Shown here: positions 10,955 to 24,421 of the stretch, piece by piece
Numbering within the stretch: the first letter of the stretch is position 1
Layout of the letters: every line of letters starts with the position of its first letter
Assembly: GCA_018894105.1 (NCBI GenBank)
Contig: CM032117.1
Coordinates: 43,510,501 to 43,574,500, forward strand
Source of the DNA: Jacaranda mimosifolia
Taxonomy: Eukaryota; Streptophyta; Magnoliopsida; Lamiales; Bignoniaceae
DNA length: 64,000 nt
Reading direction: 5' to 3'
The notes under the pieces: generated by a model
The model's database searches: none
Told to the model about the DNA's origin: nothing
The model's input: the letters and a program-made list of their open reading frames with translations, nothing else
Translations under genes and position numbers: made by a program

Positions 10955-11678
10955 ATGTTAGCTATGAAGTACGAGGTAGAGAAATTCGATTGGAAGAACG
11001 ATTTTGGGCTGTGGAAGATAAAGGTACATGCCCTCTTGTGTCAACAAGGTCTACAGAGAGCGTTAAAGGATAGAGATTTCTTGCTAGAGATGCTATCAGA
11101 TGAAGAAAATGATGAATTTATGGAAAAGGCTTGTAGTACTTTGGTATTATTGTTGGCAGATAACATACTGAGAGAGGTCGCCACAGAAAGTACACTAGTG
11201 AGGATTGTGGTCAAAGTTAGAGAGTTTCTATATGATGAAGTCCCTCACAAATTGGCTCTATTTGAAACAATATTTATACATATTGAGGATGAAGGAAGGT
11301 ACATCTATTACTCAACATATTGATTATTTTAGTAAGGTGATACTGGATCTCACTAATATAGATGTACAAATTGAAGATGAAGATCAAACTTTAATTTTTT
11401 TGTGTTCTCTACGTAAATCTTTTGAGCACTTGGTTACTACTTTGCTGTATGGGAGAGATACGATATCAATGGAGGATGTGAATGCCTCATTGAATTTGAA
11501 TGAATTAAAAAAATATGTCTTGGGTAGTAATGATAGTGAAAGTGGTGAAGGATTAGTTGCGGAGGGAAGATTGAAAGAACGTGAAAGGAGTAGAGGCCGT
11601 TCTAAGTCTCGAACCAAGCTTAGAATAAACGATAAATGTTTTAGATGTAGTAGAAAGGGGTACTGGAAACAAAATTAG
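10955..11678 (+). pseudogene. Copia gag (broken)
   Basis: Capsid-like sequence opens with MKYEVEKF and FGLWKIKVHALLCQQGL, followed by an UBN2-type gag domain. The frame shifts near 11205 and continues in the second frame (text such as EGTSITQHIDYFSKVILDL) to a zinc knuckle beginning CFRCSRKGYWK near 11637, where a stop interrupts the Cys-His box. In a live element gag would package element RNA into particles. Here at least one frameshift and one stop break it. The ATG at 10955 or 10964 is the natural start, just after the primer site. Confidence 0.88.
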
Positions 11679-11689
11679 CCAGAATGTGG

Positions 11690-14600
11690 AAAGGCGAAGG
11701 ATTTAGGTGAATCTTTTGATCAGAAATGGGGTGATGTTGCAGGAATTGTTGAGGATGAGTTTGATGGTGGGCTTGTTCTCAATGTTACTGAGAGTCTTCT
11801 AAGTTTAGAGTGGATTTTAGATAGTGGTTATTCCTACCATATGTGTCAATGAGATTATTAGTTTACCATTTATCAGAAATATGATGGTGGTAAAGTGCTC
11901 ATGGAAAACGATACTTCTTGTAGAGTTATAGGGATTAGCACAGTAAGTATCAGAATGCACGGTGGTATTGTGAGGACCCTGACAGATGTGCGTCATGTTC
12001 CTAATATGAAGAAAAATTTAATTTCACTGGGTACTCTGGATAAGATTGGTTGTGAGTACAGAGCTCGAGATGGAGTTATGTGGGTTTCCAAGGGTGCTTT
12101 GCTAATGATGAAGGGGGACAAGAGGAATGGTCTTTACATATTTTAGGGTAGTACAATTTCTAGTACTGCTGTAGTTTCTTCATCACTTAATGATACTACA
12201 AGATTGTGGCATATGCGGCTTGAGCATATAAATGAAAGGGGGATATCAGAATTGAGCAAATGGGGTTTGCTTTGTGGAGAGAAGATTGGGGAGCTGGATT
12301 TCTGTGAGCAGTGTGTTCTTGGCAAGCAGCACAGGGTGAAGTTTAGCATCGCAGTTCACAGGACCAAGGGCACCTTGGATTATATTCACTCAGATCTTTG
12401 GGGGCCTTCTCAAGTTCCCTCAAAGGGAGGTGCTATGTATATGATGACATTTATTGATGACTTCTCATGGAGAGTAAGGGTGTACATGTTGAAGCATAAG
12501 GGTGAGGTGTTTGTCAACTTCAAGTAATGGAAGAGTTTGATCGAGAAGCAGACAGAAAAGGGGATCGAATGCTTGAGGACTGATAATGGATTGGAGTTCT
12601 ACAACAAGGAATTTTAGGAATTCTGTGATAAGGAAGGAATTGTGAGGCATCACACAGTTGCACATCACAACAGAGTAGAGTTGTAGACCGGATGAACGGG
12701 ACTATGTTGGAGAGAGCTAGATGCATGCTCTTTAACGTCGGATTGTCTAAGGATTATCTAAGGATTTTTGGGCAGAAGCAATTAATATTACTTGCTATTT
12801 GATGAATAGGTCACCATAGATTGCTTTAGACTGTAAGACACCAATGGAAGTTTGGTTTGGGTCTCTTGCTGATTACTCAAATCTATTTGGATGTTCAGCA
12901 TGTGCTCATGTCCGCGATAGGAAGCTTAAGCCGAGGGCTAGAAAGTTCATATTCCTAGGCTAAATAGATGGAGTCAAGGTTTATCATTTGTGGTGTACTG
13001 ATGATGAGGACTTCAAGGTGATTATTAGCAGGGCATGATATTCGATGAGTTTGCTATGATGATGAAGGTGGAGCAGGGTAAACATAGTCAATAGGGCGTT
13101 AAGGAGAAGGTGAAGTTTGAAATTGACACTCCACAAGTTTCAAAGAGGAAACAGAAAAAAGTAGATAAAGCCGATTAGAGCTCATTATCACCTAATTAGC
13201 AACAAGAAAATGATTCACTACAGAACTATAGTTTGGCTCGTAATAGAAAGAGGAGACAGATCAAACCACCACAGTGATTTACATATTCAGATCTGGTTGC
13301 TTATGCTTTAAGTTTGGCTGAGGAGTTTGTGGGTGATGATCTAGTTTCATATAAAGAGGCCATTTCTTATCCAGATTCTGATAAATGGGTAGCTACTATG
13401 AGTGAAGAAATAAAGTCTCTGCACAAGAATAGCACATGGGAGCTAGTTGATGTATCTAAAGGGTAGAAAATTGTAGGTTGCAAATGAATCTACAGAAAAG
13501 AAGAGATTCTTGGGTTGATGATGCTAGATACAAGGCGCGATTGGTTGCTAAGGGTTTTACTCAGAGAGAGGGAGTTGACTTTCATGAGGTGTTCTCCTAG
13601 TTGTAAAGCATACTTCCATTCCTGTGGTATTTTCCATGGTAGCTTTGTTTGATATGGAGCTTCAACAGATGGATGTGAAAATAGCATCTCTGCATGGTGA
13701 GTTGGAAGAACAAATTTACATGAGTTAACTAGATTGATTCGTTATTTTTGGAAAGGAAAATTATTCATATCTTTTGAAGAGGTCTTTGTATGGCTTGAAG
13801 CAGTCTCCCAGGTAGTTGTATAAAAGGTTTGATACTTTTATTACCAAGATTGGATATACTAGAAGTATTTATGATTGTTGTGTATATCATAAGAAATCTA
13901 GTGATGGCCTTCTCGTATATTTATTGCTGCATGTTTATGATATGTTGATTACCTCTAGAAACATATCTGAGATCAACATTTTAAAAGCTCAGTTAAGTAA
14001 AGAATTTGATATGAAGGATTTGGGCAGTGCGAAGAGGATATTGGGCATAGAGATCATCCAAGATAGACATTCAGGGCTATGTACTTGTCCCAAAAAAATT
14101 ATATTGAGAAAGTACTTGAGTGTTTTGAGATGGATATGTCCAAGCCGATTAGTATGCCACTCGCAGCTCATTTCAGGCTCTCATCAGATCTATCATCGAG
14201 TACTGAGGAGAAGGTGGAGCACATGTTAAATGTGTCATATGTTAGTGCAGTTGGTAGTTTGATGTACGCCATGGTGCGCACTAGACCGATATTTCACATG
14301 CAGTCAATGTTGTGAGCAGGTACATGCACAAATTGAGAATGATATATTGGCAGGCAGTGAAGTGGATTATAAGGTATCTGAGAGGCTCTACAAATATATG
14401 TTTGAAGTATAGTCAATTGAATTCTACTGCTAGAATTATTGGCTATGTAGATATGGATTATGCTGGAGATTTGGACAACAGAAAGTCTATAATGAGCTAT
14501 TTATTTTGTGTTTCGAGTTGTACTGTTAGTTGGAAGACGACTTTGTAGTCATCAGTTGCATTGTCCACAATAGAGGCTGAGTACATCGCTTTAGCTGAAG

Positions 14601-14880
14601 GCATAAAGGAAGGCATTTAGCTAAAGGGGCTGATTGGTGATATATGTATGAATTCTGGTATTACTACAACATTTTGTGATAGTCAGAGTACCATACACTT
14701 ATCAAAGAATCTAGCATTTCATGAGAGAACAAAGCACATAGATGTGAGGTATTTCTTTATCTGGGATATGGTGTCTTAAGGTGTCATTTTGGTTGACAAG
14801 GTTGGGACTAAGGATATTCCGGCAGATATGTTGACTAAGACTGTTCCAGGAATAAAATTCAAGCATTGCTTGGATTTGAT
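11690..14880 (+). pseudogene. Copia pol: protease, integrase, RT, RNase H (broken)
   Basis: Copia pol domains appear in order but in changing frames. The protease keeps its DSG motif within WILDSGYSYHMC (about 11812). A pre-integrase domain lies at 11895-12146, then the integrase zinc-binding region and the start of its core at 12204-12527 (WHMRLEH, CVLGKQHRVKF, HSDLWGP). Further integrase text with stops follows to about 13150. Reverse transcriptase spans about 13380-14230, where the YVDD active site reads HVYD (about 13930), so the enzyme is dead. RNase H follows (EAEYIALAEGIKE near 14575, FCDSQSTIHLSKN near 14677, HERTKHIDVRYFF near 14720). Many internal stops, for example at 12526, 12616 and 12960. 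Confidence 0.9.
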
Positions 14881-14949
14881 ATATATTTGTAGACTCAGAT
14901 GATGGCCCTTTTAGGGCAGGGACAAAAATAATGGATGGAGAATTTCAAG

Positions 14950-14963
14950 TCAAGGTGGAGAAT
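14950..14963 (+). other. Polypurine tract of the copia element
   Basis: A purine-rich AAGGTGGAGAAT run directly precedes the 3' LTR, the typical copia arrangement for plus-strand priming. Confidence 0.75.
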
Positions 14964-15547
14964 TGTTAATTATGTCTTGCAATTTAAGCTATAAATGGCG
15001 AGAAACAGAAGAAATGGTGCAAAACGGCGTGGAGTAGATGAGATGGGCATTGGAGCACCCCCCGGCGCGCGTTGGCAGGACATGCACGCTAGGCTGTGAG
15101 GAAACTAAGCAGAATAGGTAGCAACGCGCACCCGGGTGCAAGGAGGGACCCGTCTGGGTGCGACATACACTAGAACCACACGCTGGGGCGCAAATCTTGG
15201 GCGCCTCGACGCGGCGCGTAGGCCTATGGGCCGATTTGCTATGTTTTATTGGGTATTTAAACTCCATATCTTCCAGATTGATTAGAGATTGAACCCTAGA
15301 CAATAGATTCTATACTACTTTAGAGATTTTATCTTATAACAGAATTTAGAACTAGGGTGTTGGGTGTTCTCGTGAGATTTGTGGGACTTAAATTGTAATT
15401 GGCACTTTGATTTAGAATCAATACATTCGTTTCTTTGTCGGGTGGATTAGACACATTACTGAACCATGTAAATCTTGTTCTCTATTTCACTGAATTACTT
15501 TGCTTTTATTTCTCAATCATATTATTTGGTCTTCTTAGGTTACAATA
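14964..15547 (+). repeat. 3' LTR of the copia element
   Basis: 584 bp, starting TGTTAATTATG and ending ACAATA (the final CA has become TA). Alignable along its length with the 5' LTR, with many substitutions and indels concentrated in the GC-rich block. Confidence 0.88.
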
Positions 15548-15552
15548 AATTT

Positions 15553-16369
15553 AAAGGAAAAATAATGCCGAATGGAGTTGAAAAATAATTAATGCTATTG
15601 AAAGACCTTAAATTATATTATATAATGTAATAGAGATGACTATGACACTAATCTGAGAATTCATTAACACACTAAATATGTAAACAATGTCGAATTAGAT
15701 GGAAAATGGAGAAAGGCAATACTAGAGGTATTCAAGGAATATTTAATAAGATAGTTACAATTTTCAAAAATTAAATTATGAACAAACTTAATTTAAAGCG
15801 TGTAAACCTAATATTATAGAAAATAGTCTACAAAGAAAGATAATGGGAAAGGAATTTATCTATCTCACAATCTATGTAGGAAAGAGATGAAATTATAGGG
15901 TGCCTCTATTTTAAATAATTTACCTAATATTTGTCTATGTGGACTCCTAGAAACTAACTTATATGACTAGTTAAGTTCACAAAAGTAAAAAAGTAAAAAA
16001 GGATTAAAAAGGCTCAATAGATTAGGTATATAAAGAAGATAAAAAATTCAGAGAGCCCAATTGACTAAGCCTACAAAGAAGGGCATCAAAATTCTAATAG
16101 ACATCCAAAACCTCTTAAGATATAAAGACTATAAACTAAGCCCTAAAGAGAAATTGAGAATAAGAAATCATTCGGAAGAGTTCACGAAAATTAAAAAATC
16201 TTCAAGAGCTGAGAACTCTTTGCACTATGTTCCATAGAAAAAGAACTTTGAATTTTGCTTACTATTGAAAAGGATTGTTTGTGGGAACTCTAAATTATGA
16301 AAAAGACATGTTGAGAATGCAAACAAGATCCAATGCTTGAGAATCTAACAACTAGGTGGTCCAAAGGTC
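15553..16369. other. Intergenic, nothing recognised
   Basis: AT-rich sequence between the copia 3' LTR and the gypsy relic. No open frame of note. Parts could be the decayed leader or LTR of the following relic, but no LTR pair was found. Confidence 0.4.
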
Positions 16370-17640
16370 GGAAAACATGGAGAACCACTAAGCTGAAGCA
16401 CAATCGCGTCCAACTCTGGAGCTCGCTTCAGAGGTGCAGGTGACATTGATGGAGAGGTCCGCACAGCAAGCACCACTTTCAGAGATCTTCTTCTGTAGAT
16501 AACTCAAGAGGAGTTGTAGACTCTACTGAAGAATGCCACTGCTTAAGTTGTGGTTAAGGCAGTCGCCCAATACGCGAAGGAGCATCAAGCCCAGGAGTAG
16601 CAATAGTTCTATCTTGGGGACAACATGCTTTATCTTCCATAAGGAATCAACTTTGAATGAGACACTTCTCCCCTTCCTCTACCTCTATAGATAGATGAGC
16701 TATTGGAGATAGTACGTCTAGCTAATCTAATATCTAGAACGGCTAGCCAACATGGTGCTGGTGTTCAAGCTCAAGTAAAATAGAGGATGCACTTTAACTT
16801 CACTATCTTGAATAAGACTTGTTTGGAATACACATTTTCAATCTCGTGCATAGATATAATGGTGGACTCCACGACGGAGTGAAAGATGCTGAGCTCCCTT
16901 GAGGCATACCAGAGAGATAAAAAGATATGTTTAGCTCGGGGAATATGAAAAGATGATGGGTAACCCTACAAAGCATAGTTTGATAAGTGGTGTCATTTCC
17001 ACTATGATCGCGAACACACAACTAGGGAGTGGAGACACTTGAAGGATGATATTAAGAGGCTAATCCAAAGAGAGCATCTCAAAGAATGTGTGGTGTAAGA
17101 CCAAGTAGTCCTAGAAAGGGTCCAGTAATTGGAGATAGTGAGGACTTTGATGACGACTTGTGAATGTTTAGAGCCTAAAGACCAGTAGTATCAATGTAAC
17201 ATAGAGAACCTCTCTACAATCGACATCATCTCGGTGATCTCAGGACGACCATCTGGTGAAGATTCTGCCAATGTAAGAAATGCGTCGGTACCTACATCAA
17301 GACAGATGTAAGCTCATATAGTTGATCGCATACTGGGAGTGTTTAAAGTGCATCCCTCGTTCGACAACTTCACCTTTGGAGAGGAAGTCATGGAGCCTAG
17401 ATAAGGAAAACATAATGATACAATGGTGATCTCCACATCTCTTGCCAACTGGCGGTAGCTTGGTCGCTTTTTCTGTGATGCATTCCTCCAGCTAAGAGTG
17501 AAAAATTTATTGTAGTGGAAGATTAACACCCCGTTGATATGGTTTACTAGAGATACTATAGAAGTATTGAGGTAAGTGCTACTGGCTCTCTCTTGGGTAC
17601 CTATCTTGAGCGAGTAGCGAAGATGGCAAGAAACGTGGTG
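16370..17640 (+). pseudogene. Ty3/gypsy gag-protease relic
   Basis: Translation in shifting frames gives RMHFNFTILNKT (about 16778), then FDKWCHFHYDREHTTREWRH (about 16980), close to the C-x-FH-x4-H-T-x2-C/W zinc-binding end of plant gypsy gag. Text such as LKDDIKRLIQREHLKE follows. After 17310 come HPSFDNFTFGEEVMEPR and KHNDTMVISTSLANWR, then CDAFLQLRV, which match the linker and protease region. The catalytic DTG motif itself is missing, apparently deleted. Stops are frequent and no reverse transcriptase follows before the next relic. Which gypsy lineage it belongs to is uncertain; a Tat-like one is plausible. Confidence 0.75.
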
Positions 17641-17829
17641 GTCAAGATCCTATCAACTTACAACACTATCTTGGAAAGACATATCTTAGATTTATTTCAA
17701 GCAGTGGTGTCGACTTATCTACATAATTTAAAATGATTAAATTTTGTAATATTTAAAAAATGGATTAAAAATTAAATTATTTTGAACAATAAAAATATTC
17801 TTAAGAAATGCCCCAAAGCCTTTATGCAT
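17641..17829. other. Spacer between gypsy and copia relics
   Basis: Short AT-rich spacer. No LTR was recognised. Confidence 0.4.
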
Positions 17830-20800
17830 GTGAACGAACATTTAATTAAGTGCCAAGTTGGAACCATCATTGGCACGATTGTGTAATTCGTGATCTTAAG
17901 GAATCCTTTTCTCATACAATAAAGGATTCCCAATTGATGTTTATTTATCTACAACATATTAAACAATTGGTGATTGCATTGAACGATACAGGTGATGTTA
18001 GTTCATATGTTATCCATGCAATAACTCTAGAATATCGTACGGTTTGTGGTTCCATTATGTAATTCTTCATTGTCCTTCAATGAGTTTCAAAAGAAGCTAT
18101 GTGATTATGGGATTTATTTTCTTTGAGAGCATTCTCCTTTCTCCATGCAAGTCATAAAAAATTTTATGACTCAAAATAATTTGAATCACTCTCGCCACAA
18201 TAGGAAAAGTCGATCTTCTGCAAATGAAGGCCATACTATTTCCAATTAATAGACTTTTCAAGCCAATAATAAGTGAATTCTCAAGGCAACAATTGGTCAA
18301 CAGCATAAACAGGCCACAAAGTTCATTCACTCGTTAAATCTATGATGAGATCAACTATGTTACTTGATAATGATGCATTACAAAAGTCTTTCCTTGGTTT
18401 AATTCCTCTAACTCAAATAGGTTCCTCTAATTCAACCCTGAATGATCCATCTCAACCTAATGTCAACTATGTTTCTTCCATGAACTCAGTCCCTATTTAG
18501 CTAGTTTACTCATGTGCCTTTCATCATATCACAAGTGATATTCAAAACCTATTTGTCATGACTGTGATGATAAAAATCTGCACGTGACATATTTTGGTTC
18601 CATATCCTTACCTTTTCCTAATCGTTCCTTATATCTCTCTAATGTGCTTTATTTTTCTCCATGGAAAAGAATTTAATTTATATGTATCAATTGTACTCTA
18701 TGAATAATGTAACAATTGAGTTCTTACCTTTTTCATTTTTTGTGAAGGATTATTGCATCGAAGCGCCTCTAGTAGCTTGGAAATCTAAAGATGGTGTTTT
18801 TGAGTGACCAAAGTGAAAAGCTTGTTCCTCCTCCACCATGCTATCATACAAGGCCTTTACCTGTTAATCTTCATCAATTTCCATATGGCATAATTATCTT
18901 GGTCACCCAACGTCGCCTATCTTACGGTGAGCGGGTTCAAATACTTCTGTGATTCATATAAGTGCAATAAAATGCACAAAATATTATTTGTTGTTTACCA
19001 ATAAAATCTTCTTCCACTTTGAGATGATTTATTCTAATGTTTGGGCTTCTGCATCCATTACTTTTTTTGATGGATACCAATACTATTTGATCTTTGTCAA
19101 TCATTTCGCCAAATATGCCTGATTATATCTTATGAAAAAGAAATCAGAAGTGCCATTTAGTTTTCCTACGCTTAAAGCAATACCAAAAGCATATTGTCTC
19201 TTGTTACTTAGATAATGGTGAGGAATTCTCCTATTTAAAAGAGTTCCTTGCACCTAATGGCATTTCACATTTTTTGACTCCCCAACTACATTAAAACTTG
19301 GATTATATTCTTACTTAATCATGATTCTCCATATCATTATATTTTTAGTGATTTACCTAATTATAAAGAATTATGTGTGTTTGGTTATCTTTGTTATCCT
19401 AGGTTGCGACGCTATTCTCATAACAAGCTTGAACCTTGTTTAAAACCATGCATCATTCTTAATTAATTGATAAACCAAAGTGCTTATTGGTGCTTTGATC
19501 CCTCTATATCTCGAATATATCTTTCCTTTGATTTAGCATTTGTTGAGCATGTTCTTCCTTTCGCTACTTTGCCACTCATATCTCTTAACCAAATGAATAA
19601 ACACTAACATCTTGGGTTTCTCACTTTGTTGTTCCAACCACAACATCTTCTTCTCTCTCTATTTGGCTACTTATGATACTTTGTTTGCAGGTTTTCCTTA
19701 TGAAGTGATACCCAACAACAAGGGTTCTTCATTTAATTTGCCCTAAGAATCATCCGTCCAAAATTCAAGTATAAATGCCTTCACTGATATTTGCTATTCA
19801 CCATCTTCTATTTTAGTTGTAGCCTCCCAGCATGTTAGCTTCCCTCTCCACTGCAATATCATTTAGTTCCTTTACGTCATGATAAGCCCTCTCCAATACT
19901 AGCTCTTTCCCCAACTCAACCACCAACTATTGCTCTATCCCTCCCTAATGATCACCCGTGCTAAAGACAACATAAAAAAATCCATAAACTACCTTTGCCT
20001 CATTCCCCATACTAAGCCTACCACTATTTCCTCCAAACTAGCCAAATAAGTGTGTTCCAAAGATAAATGTGAACTTAAAAATATTTTAGAAGCCCTGATG
20101 GATCCAAATTGGAATGCTATGCTAGAGGAATTTAATGCATTGTAAAAGCAAAGTAACTTGGTCTCTTGTTCCCAAGCGCCTCTCTAAATATCTAGGTGGA
20201 CTAAAGTGGAATTATCAAGTGAAAACAAACTCTGATGACACTCTCAATAAATGTAAAGCTTATTTTTCATAGAGGTTTTGCCCAAAGATCAGGTATTAAT
20301 CATATCAAGGCCTTCTCACTAGTGGCTAAACACACTATTATATATGTTATAGTGCCTCTTGCAATTTCCAAGGATTTTGTCTTTGCCACTAATTATCTCA
20401 GTTTTTTCACCGCCCAACTTTGAACTAATGATAGATTTTAAAGATAGTTATTTGAGATCTTGTGGAGACTATCGATAGGGTCTTTATTTTCACAATGATT
20501 CATTTCTACAATTACGTATCTTCTCAAATTCTGGTTAGACTAGCAACAAAGATGCTAAATCCTTCCCTAGTATTTACATTGATTTTCTTGGTAAGAATCT
20601 CATCTATCAGATAACTAAGAAACAAAGAACTGTGGCCTGCTCTTCCACTAAATCAGAGTACAAGTCCATTGCTTCTGCAATGTCAATTTGTGTAGGCTAA
20701 AGAATCTTCAAAAAAAGATCGCCATTTCACTACCAACTTCATTGGTTATATATTGTGATAACTTAGGAACTACTTCACTGATGGTATACTTAGTGTAAGC

Positions 20801-21195
20801 GAGCTCTAAGAACGAGCGAAAATGGATTCCTCTCTTCCAGCTTTGTTTGAATTTTCCTCCGTCCTCACAAAAGCAAATAAATCAAGTTGGGTGATGGATA
20901 TCCAATCAACCCGTACCATTATGGGTACCTGGTCATGCACATATTCGCAGGACTTGTTCGCCTGACTCTACACCTGCTGCACGCACGGGCTTATTTTGAT
21001 GCTAAATGATTCTGCTTTAAACATTTGGACATTGCTTATCACTTTCTTTGTTAGTTTAACAAGATGCTCTATACATGTCTCATGTGTCCACGAAGGATCA
21101 ACTTGTCAATTTTCTTGCAAAGCCACTATATCGATTTGAGTTTGAGAGGTTTCTATCCAAGATTGGTTTTTCTAGCCGATTAGCATCTTGAGAGG
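17830..21195 (+). pseudogene. Decayed copia gag-pol relic (Ale/Retrofit-like)
   Basis: Copia domains lie in order on the plus strand in broken frames. The gag UBN2 region is at 17850-18062 (HIKQLVIALNDTGDVSS, HAITLEYRTV). A pre-integrase region is near 18860-18960. The integrase core is near 19050-19200 (FFDGYQYYLIFVNHFAKYA) and its C-terminal part near 19370-19580 (YKELCVFGYLCYPRLRRYS, FDLAFVEHVLPF). The start of reverse transcriptase is near 20100-20420 (PNWNAMLEEFNAL, FHRGFAQRSGI). RNase H is near 20535-20700 (KKQRTVACSSTKSEYKSIA). The reverse transcriptase core including its YVDD motif is missing. The relic ends near 21195 with a LRGTLRK-like tail typical of the last pol codons. No LTRs could be delimited. 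Confidence 0.8.
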
Positions 21196-21335
21196 CACAT
21201 TAAGAAAATTTCTTATTCTTGTGATTCATATCTTATTTTTTTATTGATTTGTTCCTTGATTGATGATATCAAGGTGATTGATACATAGGTTATCTTCTTT
21301 CCTTTATATTTTTGATTACTTTAGGTCTCACTTTT

Positions 21336-24300
21336 TCAGTTAGTAATTTCACTTGTATAAATACCAAGACATTCTTTTAGTACAAATGCACCTTTTAGCG
21401 TATTTGAAAATTCCCTCAGTAAGTGCAACAGAATCATTCCCAATGATGATGATATCATTAACATAAATACATATATAATAATGTTTTGTGATACAAAGCG
21501 AATAGATAATAATCGGAGTGTGAACAACACAAGTAAAGAGAAATGAGATACTTTTCAAGTTTATAATACTATGCCCTAGGTGCTTGTTTGAGGCCATAGT
21601 GAGCCTTATGAAGCTTGCAAACATATGATAGATGTTTAAAGTAAGAGAACTATGTGGTTGAGCCATGTACATAGCTTTAGTAAGTTTTCCATGTGGATAG
21701 ACATTATTGACATCGATGTTGTATAAGCTAATCATGAAAAACTGTAAGAGAAAGAAAAATACAGATAGTTTTATGTTAGCAATTGGTAAGTAAGTGTCAA
21801 CAAAATCAATTCCAGATCGCTGATGAAAATCTTTTATAAAGAGATGAGCTTTATACATGCTTATTGAAACATCATATATATATTTGATCTAAAAAATCTA
21901 TTTATGCCTAACAACATTATCTCTTGAATCAGGAGGTACCAACGACCATGTTTTTTGAAAGCTAAGGGCAACAAGCTCTTTTAGCATAGCATCTTTCCAC
22001 TTTGGATATTTAAGTGCTTGGGTCACCATGTAAGGAGCCTTTCCACAATCAATTTTGGTTAAACTTTGGCTTTTGATGTGGTCTTTTGCATAGTTTTTAG
22101 AGTACAAGTAATATTATTTGGTAGCAATAAAAAACCCATAAAAGGCTTGAAGATTTGGTTTTTGGATCAGGTGATCATTTGATGGGTTGGCTATGGGGAT
22201 GAGGATGATAGAAAAATAGGTAAAGAATGAGAGAAGAAGAATAAAGGGTCAAAGGTAAGTTGTTACCTGACAACATGATGGGATGATTCTTTGATATGGC
22301 TAATGAAGAAGTTTTTGCAGGTTGCACATCCTAAGAAGTGGAATTATCAAGTTGTTCATGAGTGGATCAGATAAGGAAGAAACACACATATTTGTGGTGA
22401 GTGCAAGAAGGGAATTTGAAAGTGGCAAGGTATGATATCTTAGCTTAACTGTGTACCTTGTGTCTCAAGGGTAAAGCAATAAAATTGATTCAACAAAGTC
22501 GACATGATGAGTGAGATAAACTTAGGATGCTTTAGGATCATAACACCAATAGGCACTTCTATTAGGTGAGTAGCAAAGAAAGATAAAAAGGGTAGAGTGA
22601 GGTTGTAATTTATGAGACAAGTCTTTTGGAAGAGAACTATAGAGACAAAGATAGATAGAATCATTATGAAGAATAGGGGTGCACATTCAATTGATCAAGT
22701 GATTTTAGGATAGGAAACTCACTTCTATTATCATGTTAAAAAGATATGATTGGGGTTTGAAAGAATTTTATAATGATGGCTTTAAATTTTACCAAAATAT
22801 TGGTGACTTTAATTTTTTTTTTTAAGAGGATATAACTATATATATTTTGTAGAATGATAACAAAAATTAGATAATATTGAATAGAAGATACACCCTAAAT
22901 ATTAGAATAAATGTATATGAAGAGATTTCGTACTTTTGTTGATGTAGAAACAGAAAATTAGTGTATTTTATTACTTAGAAGGATCACAAACAAATCTTTT
23001 GATTCTATCAAGAGAAGGTAAATTTAGATTTTTAAGATCATATTGGAGAACTTGAGTTGAGACTTTAAGAGGGGTTAAGACAACTAGAGGATTTAGTAGA
23101 GAAGGAGATAAGTGAGTAGGCCATTCATAGACATCGCTAATTAGTTTTCCCTCCACTAGACATGTCCTCGTGTGAAAGTCCTTCACATCAAACCTATAAG
23201 ATGAGAGTTCAAGCATAACGTTGTTATTGCAACATAATTTATAAACAAAAGATTCTTTTTCGTGGAAGGTACACATAAAACATTATTTAAAAGAATAGAG
23301 GAAGATGATGAGGAAAGAGATGTAGAGCTTGTATGGATTATAGCCAAACCTGTCACCAATCTGGAGGTCCTTAGTGCCATCATAATCTGAATGAGATGTC
23401 AAATTGTGAAGATTATTGGCGATACGACGGAAGCACTTGAGTCAAACAACCAATTAGGAGAATTGCCATTATAGAAGCTAAAAACCCAAGGGAGCAACAT
23501 TTGAAGAAGATGACATCAAGCTTTAAAATGCAGAGAGAAGATTGTGGAATTGCTTGACAAGATGGCTGAGTTTATCACAGTATTAACAAACAACTCATGC
23601 TTTGTTGTGCAAATGGTCAAGAATTTGAAATGAATGCTATTGTGTGTGGATATTGTAATTGTTTTTGTTGGGGAACAATTTATTGGTACAAATTATAGGC
23701 ACTGAAATGAAAGAGAAGGTAGCCTTGGGGGTGAGAAAGGCTTCATGATACGAGATTTTTTGTTGTATCTTGAGAATTGAGTGGTTGGAGAACAATCTTA
23801 GTTTTGAGAGATTTGCCATCAATAGCTAATTGATTAAATATGTGGAGTTTTGATCTACTGAAGATATTGGGGGATTGGCTGGCTTTCCTTAGTTATGGCA
23901 ACTAACAATAGATTTATCTATGAGTACAAGGTGTAGCATATATCTTTAATTAGTTAGATCCAAACATCATAAGAACTTGTGGAGATTAATAACGATACCA
24001 TCTCAAAAGAGAGGGAGGCTACGAGCTTGATTAATTAATCCAGTCTTTAATAGCATGGGGTTGGCAAGTGGTAGGTTTTCAACAAGTTGCGTAAAATCAT
24101 AGCCTTCAAGCAAAAAAGACCCTTAATGCCAAGTGAAATAGTTTGTTAGTGTTAGTTAAAGAGGAGCTTGTGTAGCGGTATTAATGGAGATAAATAGCTT
24201 GGGTGGAGTTATATTGGAAAAGACAAGGATGACAAAGGAAGAGTTTGGTGCGGCAATGTTGGAAAGAGTTGGTGGCAGTTGAGAAATGATCAAATGGTGA

Positions 24301-24344
24301 ATGATTACTCCATTTGAGAAAAAGAGATTGTAGTGTGTTCTCAT
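21336..24344 (-). pseudogene. Decayed copia gag-pol relic, minus strand
   Basis: Reading leftwards from 24344, an N-terminal gag block is followed by LEGYDFTQLVEN-like text near 24090. The protease region near 23450 reads WLFDSSAS, with the catalytic DSGA glycine changed to S. Then LLNNVLCVPSTKKNL (about 23290), the pre-integrase segment (DFHTRTCLVEGKLISDVYEW, about 23150), much-decayed integrase, and the reverse transcriptase at 21349-22107 (KYPKWKDAMLKELVAL, KAHLFIKDFHQRSGIDFVDT, NNVYPHGKLTKAMYMAQP). The active site reads YVND instead of YVDD. RNase H is absent because the element stops at about 21336, right beside the tail of the plus-strand relic. It resembles the same copia lineage as its neighbour but is a different copy. 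Confidence 0.8.
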
Positions 24345-24421
24345 TCTACCATGTTTACTAGTAGTAGCTAGGGAAGGAGGAGAGAATGATGGAAAATATT
24401 ATGCCACTTAGGCATTTGTGT

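Larger units (their letters stand above)
10320..15547 (+). mobile_element. Full-length decayed Ty1/copia retrotransposon (Tork/Tnt1-like)
   Basis: The complete structure is visible: 5' LTR, tRNA-Met-type primer site, gag, protease, integrase, reverse transcriptase, RNase H, polypurine tract and 3' LTR. All lie in copia order on the plus strand, flanked by the 5-bp duplication AATTT (10315-10319, 15548-15552). The internal region carries many stops and frameshifts. The two LTRs differ at many sites, by eye well over 10 percent, so the insertion is old. The gag start (MKYEVEKF, NDFGLWKIK) and the integrase region resemble the Tork/Tnt1 lineage. Confidence 0.93.
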
